From positions 62,214,268-62,278,267 of the forward strand of contig CM038218.1 in NCBI GenBank assembly GCA_021442155.1: DNA of 64,000 nt. Reading direction: 5' to 3'. Positions 25,483-37,859 of this stretch are shown piece after piece. Position numbers and translations under genes: made by a program. The notes under the pieces were generated by a model, which was given only the letters and a program-made list of their open reading frames with translations, ran no database searches and had not been told where the DNA came from. The DNA comes from Cymbidium sinense (Eukaryota; Streptophyta; Magnoliopsida; Asparagales; Orchidaceae). The stretch's first letter is position 1; each line of letters opens with the position of its first letter.

Positions 25483-28007
25483 GCCTCCTAGAAGTTATTC
25501 TACCATTGCACACACTCTAGGAGCTCCTCCAAGCAACAAGATCTCTTTCCCCACTTCCTTTGGGCTAGAATAACACCAAAATGAGTGGATTTCATCAATG
25601 AGGCAGCGACTATCAGTGAATACAACATTCCAAGGAGAGGCAAGGGTCTAGATTCATCCCAAAGCTTCATCTCGCATCCAGGAGTGTGCTCGGATCAACA
25701 CAGTCATCAAAAATTATCCCCGGTGAGGTAATTTTTAAATCCTTTAGATGGCTTTAGGATCTCTTATTTGTGAAGATGTTTGCTCGATTTTAGAAAAATC
25801 CCTTAGATATTCCTTGCATTCTTCATTTCACATGATCCAAATGCAAAAATAGGAGTTTTTTTTGGCGAGAATCACTGTGAAATCGTGCCCGAACTGACCC
25901 CATTCTGTCCGATTTCACCATTTCTTTTGTTCAGTTCGCCAGTTTCACCGGCTGGGAAGTTGACGAAGTAACAACCATCTGATCCCTCTTTAATAGGAAT
26001 GGATGGCTAAGATTAGAAGAGATATCCGCTCAATTTCAGCCTCTAGATCATGTTATTCAATATGGACCATCCGATCTATGATCGGATGGTCGGCCGCGTA
26101 GTTCCATGATTTCCCACTCAATAACCTCGTCAGCGCCACGCCAACCAATCAGATCATGCCACACGACACCGCGTGTCATGTGGAACCACGCTGCCCAATC
26201 ACATGGTGATGCATGGAACCACATGGTTCAGTCAACGCCGCGCAACGTTGACTGCGTTAAGTAAGAAATTAGGGATTCTCCGATTTTAAAAATTAATTAT
26301 ATTGCCTAAAACTTCAAAAAATTATAAATAAAATAAAATATTCAACGACAAATTGCAAATAAAGGTTCGTTGGATTCATATTTCTGAGAAGAATCCAACA
26401 AGCTCAAAATCTCCAATTTCTATTAGGTATTCTGAGTTTAATTTAGGTTTTAGTGAAAATTAAATTTCATTAATTAAATTAGAAATACACATCAGATTAA
26501 TCTAAAAGTTTTAAAGATTGAAATTGAAGTTAAAATACATCTATTATAAAAATTTTAAGTCAAAAGAATTTTTGGATTAGGAGATATTGAATTTTGAAGC
26601 TCAAATAGTCTATTTTAGTAGAATAAGTTAATAGACTGTAGAAAAATTATGAAAATTTATTTAAATTGGCTAATACTTTGAAAAATTATAACAAATCATA
26701 GAAAAATTATTAAAATATAAATAAATATTTATTTTGAAGGTATTTCAGAGGAGAATTTATTAAAAATATTCTTAATTAATTTTAAATAGTAATTAGAGCT
26801 TAATTAACATTTAATTACAAAATTACTTAACTTAATTACTCTTTAATTATTTAAGTAATTAACCCTAAACTTTATGTGTTAATTCAATGGGATGACCTCT
26901 ACCTCCCATGAATTTATTGGTATTTATTGCTTAATTAATTAGGGAAATTAACTAATTAAGCTCTAATTACTCTTTCAAATTAATTAATCACATGAATAGT
27001 AATAAATTAATTAATTAAGTGGTTAATTATTGCTTAACAGTAAATGAACCCATGGGATAAGATTAGGGCCTCCTTCCTAATCTATTTTCCTAAGTTTATT
27101 TCATCAATTAAATTAATCAAAGCTTAATCAATTAATCAAATAGCTTAATTAATCAAATTGAAATTATAATCACATAGAATCTCAGTTAATGAAGTCTTGG
27201 GTAGACCCTTAGGTGTTCAACAACCTAAAGAAATCCTAAGAAAATTATAATTAGCTCACATGTGTGGGAGAATTATAAGAGTGCTTAATTAAGTCCCTTA
27301 ACTTAATTAATTATTAATCATGAGCCAATTACATTAGGCCCATTTTATTTCTTAAGATTATTGCAAATTTATTTTCATTCATTTGCATATCATGTTGGCT
27401 CATAATTATTTACTTAATTAAATTAAAGTAATATAGATAAGGGTTAATTAATGGATTTAATGCATATTACAACCTAATTAATCCATAAAATCAACTTAAT
27501 TATATTTCATTAAGCCAAATTAATTCACAAACATAGGAATGGGTTAGGATCAGCAAATATCTTCTCACATCCTTAAATCAAATCAAAACATGAGATTAAA
27601 AATTACATTAAAGAAACTTTGATTTATCTTAAATGATTTTATTTGATTTGATTGTCCTTAGGATTTAATTTAATTGAATGAAATCATATGTTTATGTTTT
27701 ATTTATTTCTTTACAATCATGTTAAATGTTGTATGCCATTTTAAATCATGCATTCATCTTTTCAAAGTTAAATTTAATCAAATGATTTTCTTTTATTTAA
27801 AGCTTGCATGTGTTGATTTAATTTAATATATGTGTGGTTATTATCATTATTGAATCCAAATATATTTTTCAAAAGCTTATAAATGAATAATGACATGTGC
27901 AGTAATGATAGTTATAAATACATAAGAGATGTATGCACTTATAATTTAAAGTGTATGAAGTAAAGCCTATTTCCTTTATTTACATGTTAATTTACATATG
28001 TTTGGAT

Positions 28008-28600
28008 GGTAATGGACATCCCGGGAATACGAGACTTTAAGTAGCCCCAAGGAGGTCATTTGATTACCTCACTTCCCTGGTTTAATAATGGCACGTACCC
28101 ATTTGATTTCATTCTTATGTATTTTAACATTAGAATTTAAATAAAACTTTAATTCATATACACAAATAATTCAATTAAATAAAATACAAGTTTTGCATGA
28201 TTTTTATTCTCTTGGTTATTTATACATTCATATATATCTAAACAAACAAGTATATAGCCTGGACATCCCGGGAATATGAGACTTTTGATTACCTCACTTC
28301 CCTAGTTTAAGAATGACATGTATTTGTTTATGCTTTCATACATGTGTATGTATATGTGATTGAAAAATATGAATCCCTCAATTATATTAAAAATGCATGC
28401 ATCCATAATTGTTCAAATGATTGAATTATCTAATTATGTGATTTGGAGTTCCCTTTCTCATGTTCATATGTACAAAATTACATATATTTGAATTCAAATG
28501 GGTATATAGTCTAGACATCCCGAGAATATGAGGCTTTAGCTAGCCTTGAGGAGGTCATTTGATTACCTCACTTCCCTAGTTGATAATGACACGTACCTGT
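28008..28600 (+). repeat. Three ~245-bp units with a conserved GACATCCCGGGAATA core
   Basis: Cores at about 28016, 28261 and 28513 share GACATCCC(G)GGAATA(C/T)GAG, CTTTAAGTAGCC-like and GATTACCTCACTTCCC blocks in that order. The second unit lacks the middle of the core. AT-rich filler between units is much less similar than the cores. Confidence 0.75.
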
Positions 28601-29591
28601 TTAATTTTATCTTTATGTATTTTTGTATAAGAATTTGAATAGAGCTTTAAATTCAACATGATTAAATAATTCAATCAAATGGAATAATATAAACTTTAAA
28701 TATGCATGTTCATATCCATCATTTAAGTGTGCTAAAACATATTATATGTGTAGGTATACTTAGGATTTAATTATATGCATATTACATATGATGGAAAGAA
28801 ATGATTTAATATGTGTCATGTGATAGTAATTCAATTAGATTAACCATAAGATGCCTTTCATATTGAATAAAATTATTTAAGGTGAACCTAAACTTAGGAT
28901 TAATTAAATCATTTAATAAGCTATTCACTAAAGAGAACTAAATCAGATTAACATGCTTTAGAAAGTGGCTTAAGGTAGGGATGAAAGAGGGCGATCCTCT
29001 TTTCTTCTCTTTATAATCCTTAGTTGCTAAGTGTAATCAAATGAAACAAAAGAAAACACAAATTAAAAATCTCAAATCAATTAAATAACTTCAAGTGAAA
29101 CCAACCCTTCATGTTAAATTAAATCTTTATATACTTAGAAGATATAACTTTAATGCCTAGTAAGACACACCACACAAGCCTTAACACACACATCAGAATT
29201 AAGTCACCACTTATAGCTTTATGTTAGGGTGGTGCTTGATATGATGTATATTTTATTTTATGTTGTAATATGTTAGATTGGATGTTAGGGTGTATGCTTT
29301 ATAGACTGGATTGTAGGCTGATATTAACCTAATCATACTTTTTGTAGGGGATTGTGCTTAAGGGGTGCTTAAAATAAATATAAATATTCTCTTTTGCATG
29401 TTTCTTAAGCCCCTAAGCATAATCCAAGTTATGACAGGTGGGCTTGGTTACCTATGTGTAGGGTGCTAAGTCTAAATTATAAATATAACTACTTAGGATA
29501 TATGTATGTTTAGCTAACCTCTATTTTGCAGGTGTGGTTACATTTACTTCTCTTATTTTTAATATAACTTTTCATTATAAATTAGGACTAG

Positions 29592-31245
29592 TGCTATGTG
29601 GGTTTAGGATGAGCATTGGCTAGAAGACTTTGTCCTGGGGTGCCATGTGATGCCTTTAAACCTACCAAATCAAAGAATCAAAGAGGAAAGAAATGAAGAC
29701 ATGAAGAATGAAGAATAGAGACCCCCCATAATATTCATTCATTATAAATTATAATTATGTAATTCTGAGTTATATAAGGGTAGAGCTCAGCAACCCATCT
29801 TTTCTTTTCGGGTTGTACGGCGGTACCCGACCACATCAACCTCTTATTCTTTTGCGTTAGTAATAAAATGTTTAATGTTATGTTTAAATTGTGCATTAGA
29901 AATGACATATTTTTCATAGTTTATTGTGATTGATGCTTTAATATGTGGCCTAGATGCGATTAGGCTCTTAAGATAAAAATAAATTTTCTACCCAACTATA
30001 ACTCATAACTAAAGTTTTAAATACTTCATAACCTCACCATAAAGCCTAGGCATTAAATAAGATAATTAAAAGATTTAGCAACCCCTTAGCTGAATGGGTG
30101 AATGCTTCACAACATGCATATCATATTATTTCATTCTTGAAAATAAGGGATTTCCATCCTTGAATGATAGGGTAATGTTTGATCTGTGAGTGCATCCCTT
30201 GTGATAGAAAATACCCCTTTCTCGTTGATTTAGCCAACAATATTATTTCATCATGTATTTAGGCATAAACAATCCTAAAGCCTTTATCAAAATGAAGTGT
30301 CAAAATTAGAATAAAACTTGAAAAAAAATTGTATTAGATTAAGTCATTGTCCATACCACTCATGCTCTAGTCTCTTAGGGAGTGGGTTTAAGGACTTTAG
30401 TCTCTCTTTCTAAATAAATAATAGTCCAACTATCTTACAATTTCATATAATCGGACCACATGATTTTAAAATTATAGGAAGAGTTAGCTGGCGGCCACTC
30501 TAAGTGGTTGTAAGCCCAACAGTCGTGTAGTTTATTCTCTCTTGTGGAGGAAAACCTTATGCCCATATTCGCTTTGATTTAAGTCATGCTTTAGCTTATG
30601 CTAAAGCTCTCTAAATTTAGAATCCGAGATTATTGTTTACTTCGGGCTACAACCATAAATCCTCACCTCTTATGCATTTTCACAATCTTATGTTGCTGGA
30701 TTATAAGCCCTAGTGATCTAATAAAATTTCAAGTCAAACAAGATAATCTCCTCAACTTTAAATATGTAAGGCCAATTATATGATAGATTGGAATGCTCAC
30801 TAGCATTCCTAGTATCATGAGCATTCCCTACTCATCTCCTTTGACTTACAAAATAAGTCTCTCCATTTGATCTATCCCATTTGATTTTCCAAATATAACC
30901 AATCCTTTGATAGTCTTAACTTTAAAATCTTTAATCGAGAGTATTCTTAAGGAATTCTCATTACTTAGGATGTAATTAACTATGGAGGCTTGCCTCCATA
31001 AGAAACTTAACAAACCTGGCTTAAAATAAACCCTATTTTACTTTTTCGTATAAAGTATGGGAAAAATCTTCGGTACATTCGAAGACCTATCATGCCTTAG
31101 GAGTTTTTATTTGGTGATTAGATTCATTATAGGGTGGTGATTTCTATCTTTCTAGATAGTGAACTATTCCTTAATATCATACCCGATCACTTCAAAAAAT
31201 ATCTCATAAGATCTATGTGGTGTCCCACATCTCAAAAATAAACAC
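29592..31245 (+). mobile_element. LTR-like segment of family A copy 6
   Basis: Starts TGCTATGTGGG, a mutated form of TGTTATGGGGG. It has the purine-rich stretch, a CCCCCCATAATA partner (about 29722), TATATAAGG (about 29770) and a CTCTTAGGGAGTG block (about 30372). It ends near GGTGTCCCACATC. It is homologous to 10717-12440 and 12504-14254. Confidence 0.5.
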
Positions 31246-31902
31246 CACAGTAGTCTTTTTATATATTTTTTAAAACATGAATGCATGAACACATGAAACA
31301 CAAATTTATGAATAATTGAAGTAAAGCAATTAAATGCTATCAAATAACCTATTTGGATTCATTAATTGCTAAGGATATTCATGTTAAGATAAGCATTCTT
31401 AAGCCTAATCAAATTCTTTAAGAATTGATTTTTTTGGGATTTGAGTTATTTAAGCATAAAGAGAAGAGAAAATCATTAATGTTATCCCTTGGCACATCTC
31501 TATTCATTAAGTGATTTAAAGGTAATTTAGATTTTTTTTTATGAATTAATTAAGATTAATTTATTATTTAATCAATTAAGCTCAAAAGAGCCCATATATT
31601 AAGTTAAGCCCTAAGTATAAGCCCAAAAACTATGAGAAAATTACTGAACTGCATAAACATGAAATAATTATACTCTAAGAAAATTTTAATATAATTGGGC
31701 CTATAATTAAGGGTTAATTAAATAAATGAGAAAAAAAAATCAAAATCATCAATTACACTCAAAATACATCAAACTAATTGAGAATTTTGATTTCATTGAA
31801 AACCCCTTTATTAGTTGAGCACAAAGAGGGCATGGTCAAAATTTTTACAGGTCTACACTAATTACTATGATTTTCTTGAGCTCTAGGTTAATTAATGATT
31901 TA
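31246..31902. other. AT-rich intergenic DNA
   Basis: No gene, repeat unit or RNA feature that I can support. It separates family A from the MITE. Confidence 0.5.
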
Positions 31903-32332
31903 AGGGCTATTTTGTTTTATGTATTTGGAGCGTAAAGTAAATCAAATGCATAGATTTTAACTTTTATAGTATTTGACATGATACAAAGAAAAAAATCAAA
32001 GTATTTGTGGTGTATTTGAAATGCATTGGAAGAGTGATTTATGATGTATTTGGAATTCACCTAATTTGGTCTGAAATTTGAAATCGATCATAAAGTGAGA
32101 ATGTGACCCAGACAGCTGACGCCTTGTCAGCCTCGCCACCAACACTATCTATCACCCTTAATGCCAAAAAAAGACTCTACTTTACATTCATTCTACCAAA
32201 CAAGAATAAACAAACTCATGTATTTGTAGAGTTTCCAACCAAACAATCTAAAATAATCAAAATACATTACACTTACTTTCCATTGCATTATTTTTACACT
32301 GCTCTTCTTTTTCAAGCAACCAAACTACCCCT
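31903..32332. mobile_element. Tourist-like (PIF/Harbinger-type) MITE with TTA duplications
   Basis: The ends AGGGCTATTTTGTTT and, on the other strand, AGGGGTAGTTTGGTT form imperfect terminal inverted repeats. Each end is flanked by TTA (31900-31902 and 32333-32335), the trinucleotide target duplication of PIF/Harbinger elements. Size (430 bp) and lack of coding capacity fit a MITE. The 78-codon open frame across its right half is not a gene. Confidence 0.75.
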
Positions 32333-32335
32333 TTA

Positions 32336-33329
32336 TTAATTAAATTAAAACCTTTTATAATGATTTGGAGGAATAATTAGAACCAAGGGTATCATAGCTC
32401 TTTAACTTTCCCTTCATCACATGTAGTTGATGCTCGTCACTGTGATAGGCTATTATAGCTACTCACTAATCAACATCATTTGTCGTCATCGTTAGCCACT
32501 ATCATCATCTGTTGCTATCGATCTTTGTTGTGACCCGTCATTGCTGTCATCATCGCCTGTCACCATCTTAATTAATTATCTCTTACCAACCACTACTGTC
32601 GTTGCTAAGATGCATGTTACCCTCATCGGCCTTTGTCATAGTTGCATGCCGTTGCCGACCTTTGGTCACCATGAATTTCATTTCAATATATTTAAATATA
32701 TCATAATAAATAAAAATAATTCAATTTATTTAATTTGCATGCAATCAAAAAAAATTGATGCATTTATTTAAATTACTTTGCATTTTTTTGAATACATACA
32801 TTTTCAAAGCATCAAATCAAATAACCAAGTGGCATATTAATGCAAGCCGTAATGGATTATTAAGATAAATATTAACTGTTTTCAATCCTTTTAAGGTTGA
32901 GTTATGTAATGCTTCAAAAGTGAGATTTTAGTCTAATAAGGGGTGGTATAATGATATGAATACATATCCACAAATTAACAACAAAAACAAAAGAGATAGA
33001 AGAAGGCTAAGTTGGCTAAAAGATTTCACCAATATACCCAAAATATAACATCAACAGAGTAAATTTACATGCTCAGACCAGAAGATAGTTAAAAAACTAC
33101 AAATATCCAAGACAAACATAAGTTTTACAAACAACGATAGGATGAAGAATTTTACAAGTAACAAAGAAATGCCCAAATATAACAGAATTTATTAAATACA
33201 AGATATGTGAAACATTGAATCAAAACCAAAAGCAATGCGGAACTAAACTAAACCAACGAAGCCATATCCAGGGCCTAAAAGTAAATTACATATGAAATAA
33301 CGCCAAAGAGCAAGACAGATGTCGATATC
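32336..33329. other. Intergenic DNA
   Basis: From 32400 to 32670 it is rich in ATC, GTC and GCC triplets (for example CATCATCGCCTGTCACCATC), resembling a decayed version of the GC-rich part of the LTRs further right, but too diverged to assign. From 32670 to 33329 it is A-rich on the plus strand. No gene is supported. Confidence 0.4.
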
Positions 33330-33710
33330 AAGAAAACAAGAAGAGTAGTAACAATAAAATAATGACACTTACCTCAATCTCCAAACGTGACAGAATCCTG
33401 TATACTGTAAAATGGTTACAAATGTATGAGGCATAGAAAGACTATAAAGAGACAGAGATATCATGTTTTAAATCCAGAAAATACTCCTTTCTCTAGCTTA
33501 TTCCTTCTCCTTCCTCCTCTGGTTGTTCTTTCCACCGGCTGGCTTTCACCGGAACCCCATTCTCCGGCTGAAACTCCGGCTATCTTCCCTCCGGCTCTCT
33601 TTCTTCCCTCGGCTTTCTCTCTGGAGCGACGGCTGCTCGAATAGCTGCATAACTCAATCCCTGAGATTTTTCCCCTTTTGAAACGAGAAGCTTCCACGGC
33701 AAGATTCATC
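33330..33710 (-). other. Possible minus-strand first exon with splice donor
   Basis: On the minus strand a GC- and purine-rich, CCGG-containing stretch (33700 down to about 33460) leads to GATTGAG followed by a consensus donor GTAAGTG at about 33374. The possible acceptor TTTACTTTTAG lies further left at about 33280. Its 82-codon reading frame (33709-33461) is Arg/Gly/Ser-rich and unrecognised. It could be the 5' end of a gene, a noncoding transcript or a captured fragment. No coding exons were recognised to the left. Confidence 0.25.
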
Positions 33711-34721
33711 AGTGAAACTAACAGACTATCTTGATCCGACGGCCTCTGTTAAGATGCATCAAGCCCTCGGCGTACAATCCAGAAGATCGGACGGAAGAAA
33801 AGTCAATTCACCGCAATCCAAGGGTAGAGAAGAAATCAAACCAATAGCGGCTCAAATCAAGACTCGGAAAATACAATCCATTGCTAGATCCAACGGCCAA
33901 GAGGAATAAAGGTGATCAACGGTCAGAGCGTTTCATTTGTAGCTCTCCCTCTGTTGGGTTCATTCCACTGAGTGAGTTAACTCACTGCAATTTCGAGGAC
34001 TCAAGCCAAGGATTCGATACATATCATATAAGTTATCATCAAATATTGAATTAGGTCAAATTTATGTGTTTGGTGCACAACATTAAAAAAAAAATTAAAA
34101 AGCAAGGAGAAATATAATTATGAACTAATTTAATTTTTTATATGATATTTAAGTGAATTTAACTATTAACTCGGATATAACATATATGTAAATAGATCTT
34201 TTTAAAAGAACACAAGGGTAACCTTTTTCACTTCCCAATAAGATCTTTTTATTACATACATAATAGAACTGTATTTTTTTGATCGAAGATAACTTAGTTC
34301 ACAAAGGTCAAATTCTAATAATTTTCACGTAACAAAAGGAGCAATAATAGCGCACAATCACCAAATGGTGCGTCCTAAGACCCCAACAGCTCATTAATGA
34401 TTTAATTAATTACTTCAACGGCCTCCTTTACCTACTCTGTAAGGTTAATCAGCCCAAGCTCAAGTTGAATTGATAAAAATAACACAAGAAATTTACCAAA
34501 TCCTCATTATATAGAAAAATTATCAAATATGGGTCTAAATATAATTTGTACGTCTAGACTCCATTGATATAATATTATATGATAATCAATTAATATGTAA
34601 TTGATTTGTATTTACTATAAAATACCGTGTATAATTTATACATAGATACGGTATATTAACTTGCAGTTAATATTATATCAATATATAATAATATACAATA
34701 CTTTATAGCTAATAATATTAT
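33711..34721. other. Intergenic DNA, possible divergent promoter side
   Basis: From 33711 to 34000 GC content is moderate with GATCCGACGG, GATCCAACGG and GATCAACGG motifs; beyond 34020 it is AT-rich. The 65-codon frame at 33712-33909 has no recognisable features. No gene is supported. Confidence 0.35.
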
Positions 34722-35072
34722 GGGTGTCAATTGGTTTGATGGGTTATTTCTGACCTGCTTAATAAGTTTGACCTAGCGTTTATTAAACGAGTCAAAACAA
34801 CCTTGATCCTTCAACGATTCGGATGATAAATTTATATATGTATTTTTTAAGTCAAAATTAAGTCAAATTCAGGTTCGTGGGTTAAAATCTGGTTAATTTC
34901 GAGTTCACAGGTAAATTTCGAGTCAAATTTGAGTTAGCGGATCAAAATCGAGTTAATTTTGGGTTTGTGGGTCAACCCAAACAAGACTCAAAAATTATTT
35001 GAGTCAACCCAAATTCGGATTTTTTGATTCGATTTCGTGTCGAGTTATCCTGTCGGTCAATTTTTTATACCT
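34722..35072. repeat. Dispersed-repeat-like element, GGGTGTCAA...TTTATACC
   Basis: Starts GGGTGTCAATTGG and ends GGTCAATTTTTTATACC, whose reverse complement (GGGTATAAAAAATTGACC, allowing one end base) resembles the start. Inside are repeated GAGTCAAATT and GGGTCAACCC variants. Composition and ends resemble short nonautonomous plant elements. No clear target duplication was found. Confidence 0.4.
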
Positions 35073-35737
35073 TTAGTTGATATATAACAGTTGTGTATTG
35101 ACTTAGTATATGAGGCTATATTATTCGGGATATGAATATAGAGCTGATTCTCCACATAATAATCTCTCAAATATCTAGCATTATTTTATTTTATTCATTT
35201 CTTCTGAGTTTAAGTATTTATTTTTCAGATTCAAATAATTAGCGTTATTTTATTTTATTCAGTACACTTTTTTTTTTCTCCCAAAAAGTCACAGTTTTTA
35301 TTTTAATTTTCTTGCGCCACTTCCTCGTAAAAGTAGAATAATATAACGACAGAGTTCGGTGGCCAAACAGCTCAGATTCTCCCCCCACCACATGACCAAA
35401 AGCTAGCATTCCATATTGAAGTGAAAGAATTTTCTAGAGTCAAATAATTTATAATTTGTAATTCATTAATTTTTTTAAATTAAATCTTATCAGACATATA
35501 TCACGATAAATTTTAAAATACTTAAATTATTTGAAAAAAAAACAATAAAAATTTGCACAGCACTCATTTAAAATAAATCCAGCTACTTTTAAAATTATTT
35601 TAATATAAAATTTAATCAAAATATTATGAATGTTTTTTATTTTTTTTAAAATAATAAATAATAAATCAAGCAACTTCAGCTCATAACCTAGAAAACCCTC
35701 CCACAGTCATTTGATCATAATTTTAAAAAAAAATAAT
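35073..35737. other. AT-rich intergenic DNA
   Basis: Contains two copies of TTATTTTATTTTATTCA about 62 bp apart (near 35182 and 35243). Otherwise nothing recognisable. Confidence 0.4.
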
Positions 35738-36418
35738 TGATATGACACTTAAAATACTACTTAAGAATCTTGATCTAAAAGCGATCCGTTGGAATGAGAT
35801 AAAGACTTAAAATATCCAGCTTTGGGATATCTAAATAAAATCTCTCTCAACATGATGTAGTCAATGGCGTCACCGGCCGATCTAACGAGCAATAATTCGA
35901 CTTCATTTAATTCAAATCTTAAAATACATCAAATGATCAAATGAATCATTTTGGTCAGATGGAGAGGAGTGGTTGTTTTCATGTATTTCTGACTCACTCC
36001 ATAAATATATCTCATTCCTGAGGGACCCAAAAGGAGAGGAGAGAGCTCTAAAGCGAAGATCCTCCAATCTGCCAACACCACTCAACACCACCATGAGCCA
36101 CGTCGGCCAGCCAATCCTCATCGATCAATGTCGGTCTCCATCATGGCGACCTTCATCGATCGATGTCCCGTTGTTCGCTACCATCTCAAGAATTCGCTTC
36201 CCAGGCATTGGTTCATAGTTGTTTCCTTCTATACAATTCTTAATTCGTTATCGGAAAAATTTTGTACTCAAAGATACATAGTGGAAGATTTTTTGTTGGG
36301 GTCTTGATTTTTCCATCTAGATTTTTCTTAAAATTTCTCGTTTTCTTGTTCACTCTTTAAATACATTGTGTCTGGATTTTATATAATAATTTAAATAACT
36401 TTCTAGTTTTCTAACGCA
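35738..36418 (+). repeat. 5' LTR of element 1
   Basis: Starts TGATATGACACTTAAAATAC and ends TTTTCTAACGCA, immediately before a primer-site-like sequence. A weak TATA region (ATAAATATAT, 36001) precedes CTCATTCCTGAGG, the expected transcript start area. It matches the LTRs at 40983, 45914 and 50035 along its length. The open frames in it are artefacts. Confidence 0.8.
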
Positions 36419-36442
36419 TTTGGCGTGCGAGAAAAGAACCCC
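36419..36442 (+). other. Primer-binding-site-like sequence of element 1
   Basis: TTTGGCGTGCGAGAAAAGAA lies directly after the LTR terminal CA. Many plant Ty3/gypsy elements have TTTGGCG at this place. The identity of the primer tRNA cannot be judged by eye. Confidence 0.5.
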
Positions 36443-36564
36443 TCAATCATAATTTATGTGAATATCCGCATTATGTAGGCGCAATACTCGTCACTGACCC
36501 CTCAGCTCAACTCGTCACTCAAACCAATCCTTGAACCAGGGCGCCTTGAGCTTCACTCTCCCAC

Positions 36565-37830
36565 GATAGACATGAATGAATGAGAAGAAGAATCTCTTTA
36601 GAAGAAGATGATCCTGAATGGAAGAGTCTCAATGAGATGATCGACTTTTGCGAACACAAACAACACATCTCCCCAAGATCGATGGTGTCAAAATGCTAAT
36701 CTCGTTGACACGAGTTCCTCCGTAGAGACCATGATGATCTGATCTCGTTACTTCATATCCATCATCCATTGGCTAATCCAATTATTGATGGTAGCTTGAC
36801 ACATTCTCGTCTTTATTTCGTCGTATTATACGTCTATGATGCTTAATGCAAGATGAATTTCACCTTCAAGATAGAAATCATCCTCCTCACTGCTATGAGA
36901 GTCCTCATCTTTAAAGCTATTCTTCAACATCCTATTCCCATTGGGTTTCAAGCTTCAGAGCATTGATTCCTATGATAGACCGACCCATATAAACACATCG
37001 ACCATTCACGGGACCATCATGCATATCCAACGAGCTCGACACCTTTGCTTTGTCAAGTCTTTCCGTTACCCTTGGGAAAGCTGCGCAGTTCTACTCCCTT
37101 CCAAGGGGATCCATCCATACCTTTGATGAACTCGCCAAGATTTTTGTAGAACAGTTCATTGCAAACTGGAGGATCATTAAAGATTCCTCCCATCTCTCCG
37201 ACATTTGTCAAAATGATGGTGAATCACTTAAAGAATACATCCAGAGATTATCCTCAGAAGCTCGCCAAATACCTAGGGTAGACCCTGAATTACTAAGAGG
37301 AGTTTTCCTTGGAGGGCTCCGTCCTGGACCTTTCTACTCATGGCTAATGCGAGATACGGTTCGCTCATATGCCGACTTAGTTCACCATGTGGAAGCACAG
37401 ATTTTTGCTGATGAGGCTATTAATGCCCATCGAAAATAATTTGAACAATCCACAGGAAAATGCAAGAGTGCTCTAGGAAACACAGATCAACAATCCCATC
37501 AGAAGAAGCAACAAAGTGGTCATGATCTCCCTCCACGGCCCCGCATCAACAACGCGAACCACGACTGGAATACACGCTGCTGAACACATCTCGTGTTAAC
37601 ATCTTGTTGGTTATTCGAGACGAAGAGACCATCAAGTGGCCACATCCATTGAAACCAAATTCATGAAATCAAGAACAATATTGTCACTTCCATCGAAGTC
37701 GTGGACATACTACTGAGGCATGTAAATAACTTAAAGAAAAAATTGAGAAGCTCATTCAACAGGGATATCTACGTCAATTTGTGCAAAACCAACCAGTTCA
37801 AGCAAACATAACTCCAACTGGGGGGCAACC
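36565..37830 (+). pseudogene. Ty3/gypsy gag (pseudogene)
   Basis: Gag forms the particle that carries element RNA. One frame gives PIGFKLQSIDSYDRPTHIN (about 36930-36990), the usual start of the retrotransposon gag core. After a frame change at about 37050-37090 a second frame (to 37439) gives LPRGSIHTFDELAKIFVEQF, NDGESLKEYIQRL, LRPGPFYSWLM and SYADLVHHVEAQI, a close fit to plant gag cores. Further on, 37682-37723 encodes a zinc knuckle CHFHRSRGHTTEAC, a C-x2-H-x4-H-x4-C form usual in these gags, followed by LKEKIEKLIQQGYLRQFV. The stop at 37440 and frame shifts make it non-functional. Confidence 0.8.
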
Positions 37831-37859
37831 GGGATAATCATCATAGAAACAACATAATA

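Larger units (their letters stand above)
23486..31245 (+). mobile_element. Family A repeat, copy 6 (most complete)
   Basis: About 7.76 kb from TGTTGACCTCAC to a GTGTCCCACATCTCA end, containing every block of copy 1 in order without the tandem LTR-like duplication. Inside: a CAAATCAA-rich stretch (23690-24170), a TTGACC array (24170-24990), a (GA)n run (25462), TTAATTA-rich DNA (26270-27600), three 245-bp units (28008-28600), a CCCCTAAGCATAATCC block (29409) and an LTR-like segment (29592-31245). Length and TG start would fit a very large LTR, but a 3' internal region plus LTR is equally possible. No gene was found; the open frames at 29735-29917 and 30598-30783 are shadows. Confidence 0.6.

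Noticed and set aside
32103..32339. 78-codon frame
   Set aside because: Lies across the right half of the Tourist-like MITE and ends past its inverted repeat.
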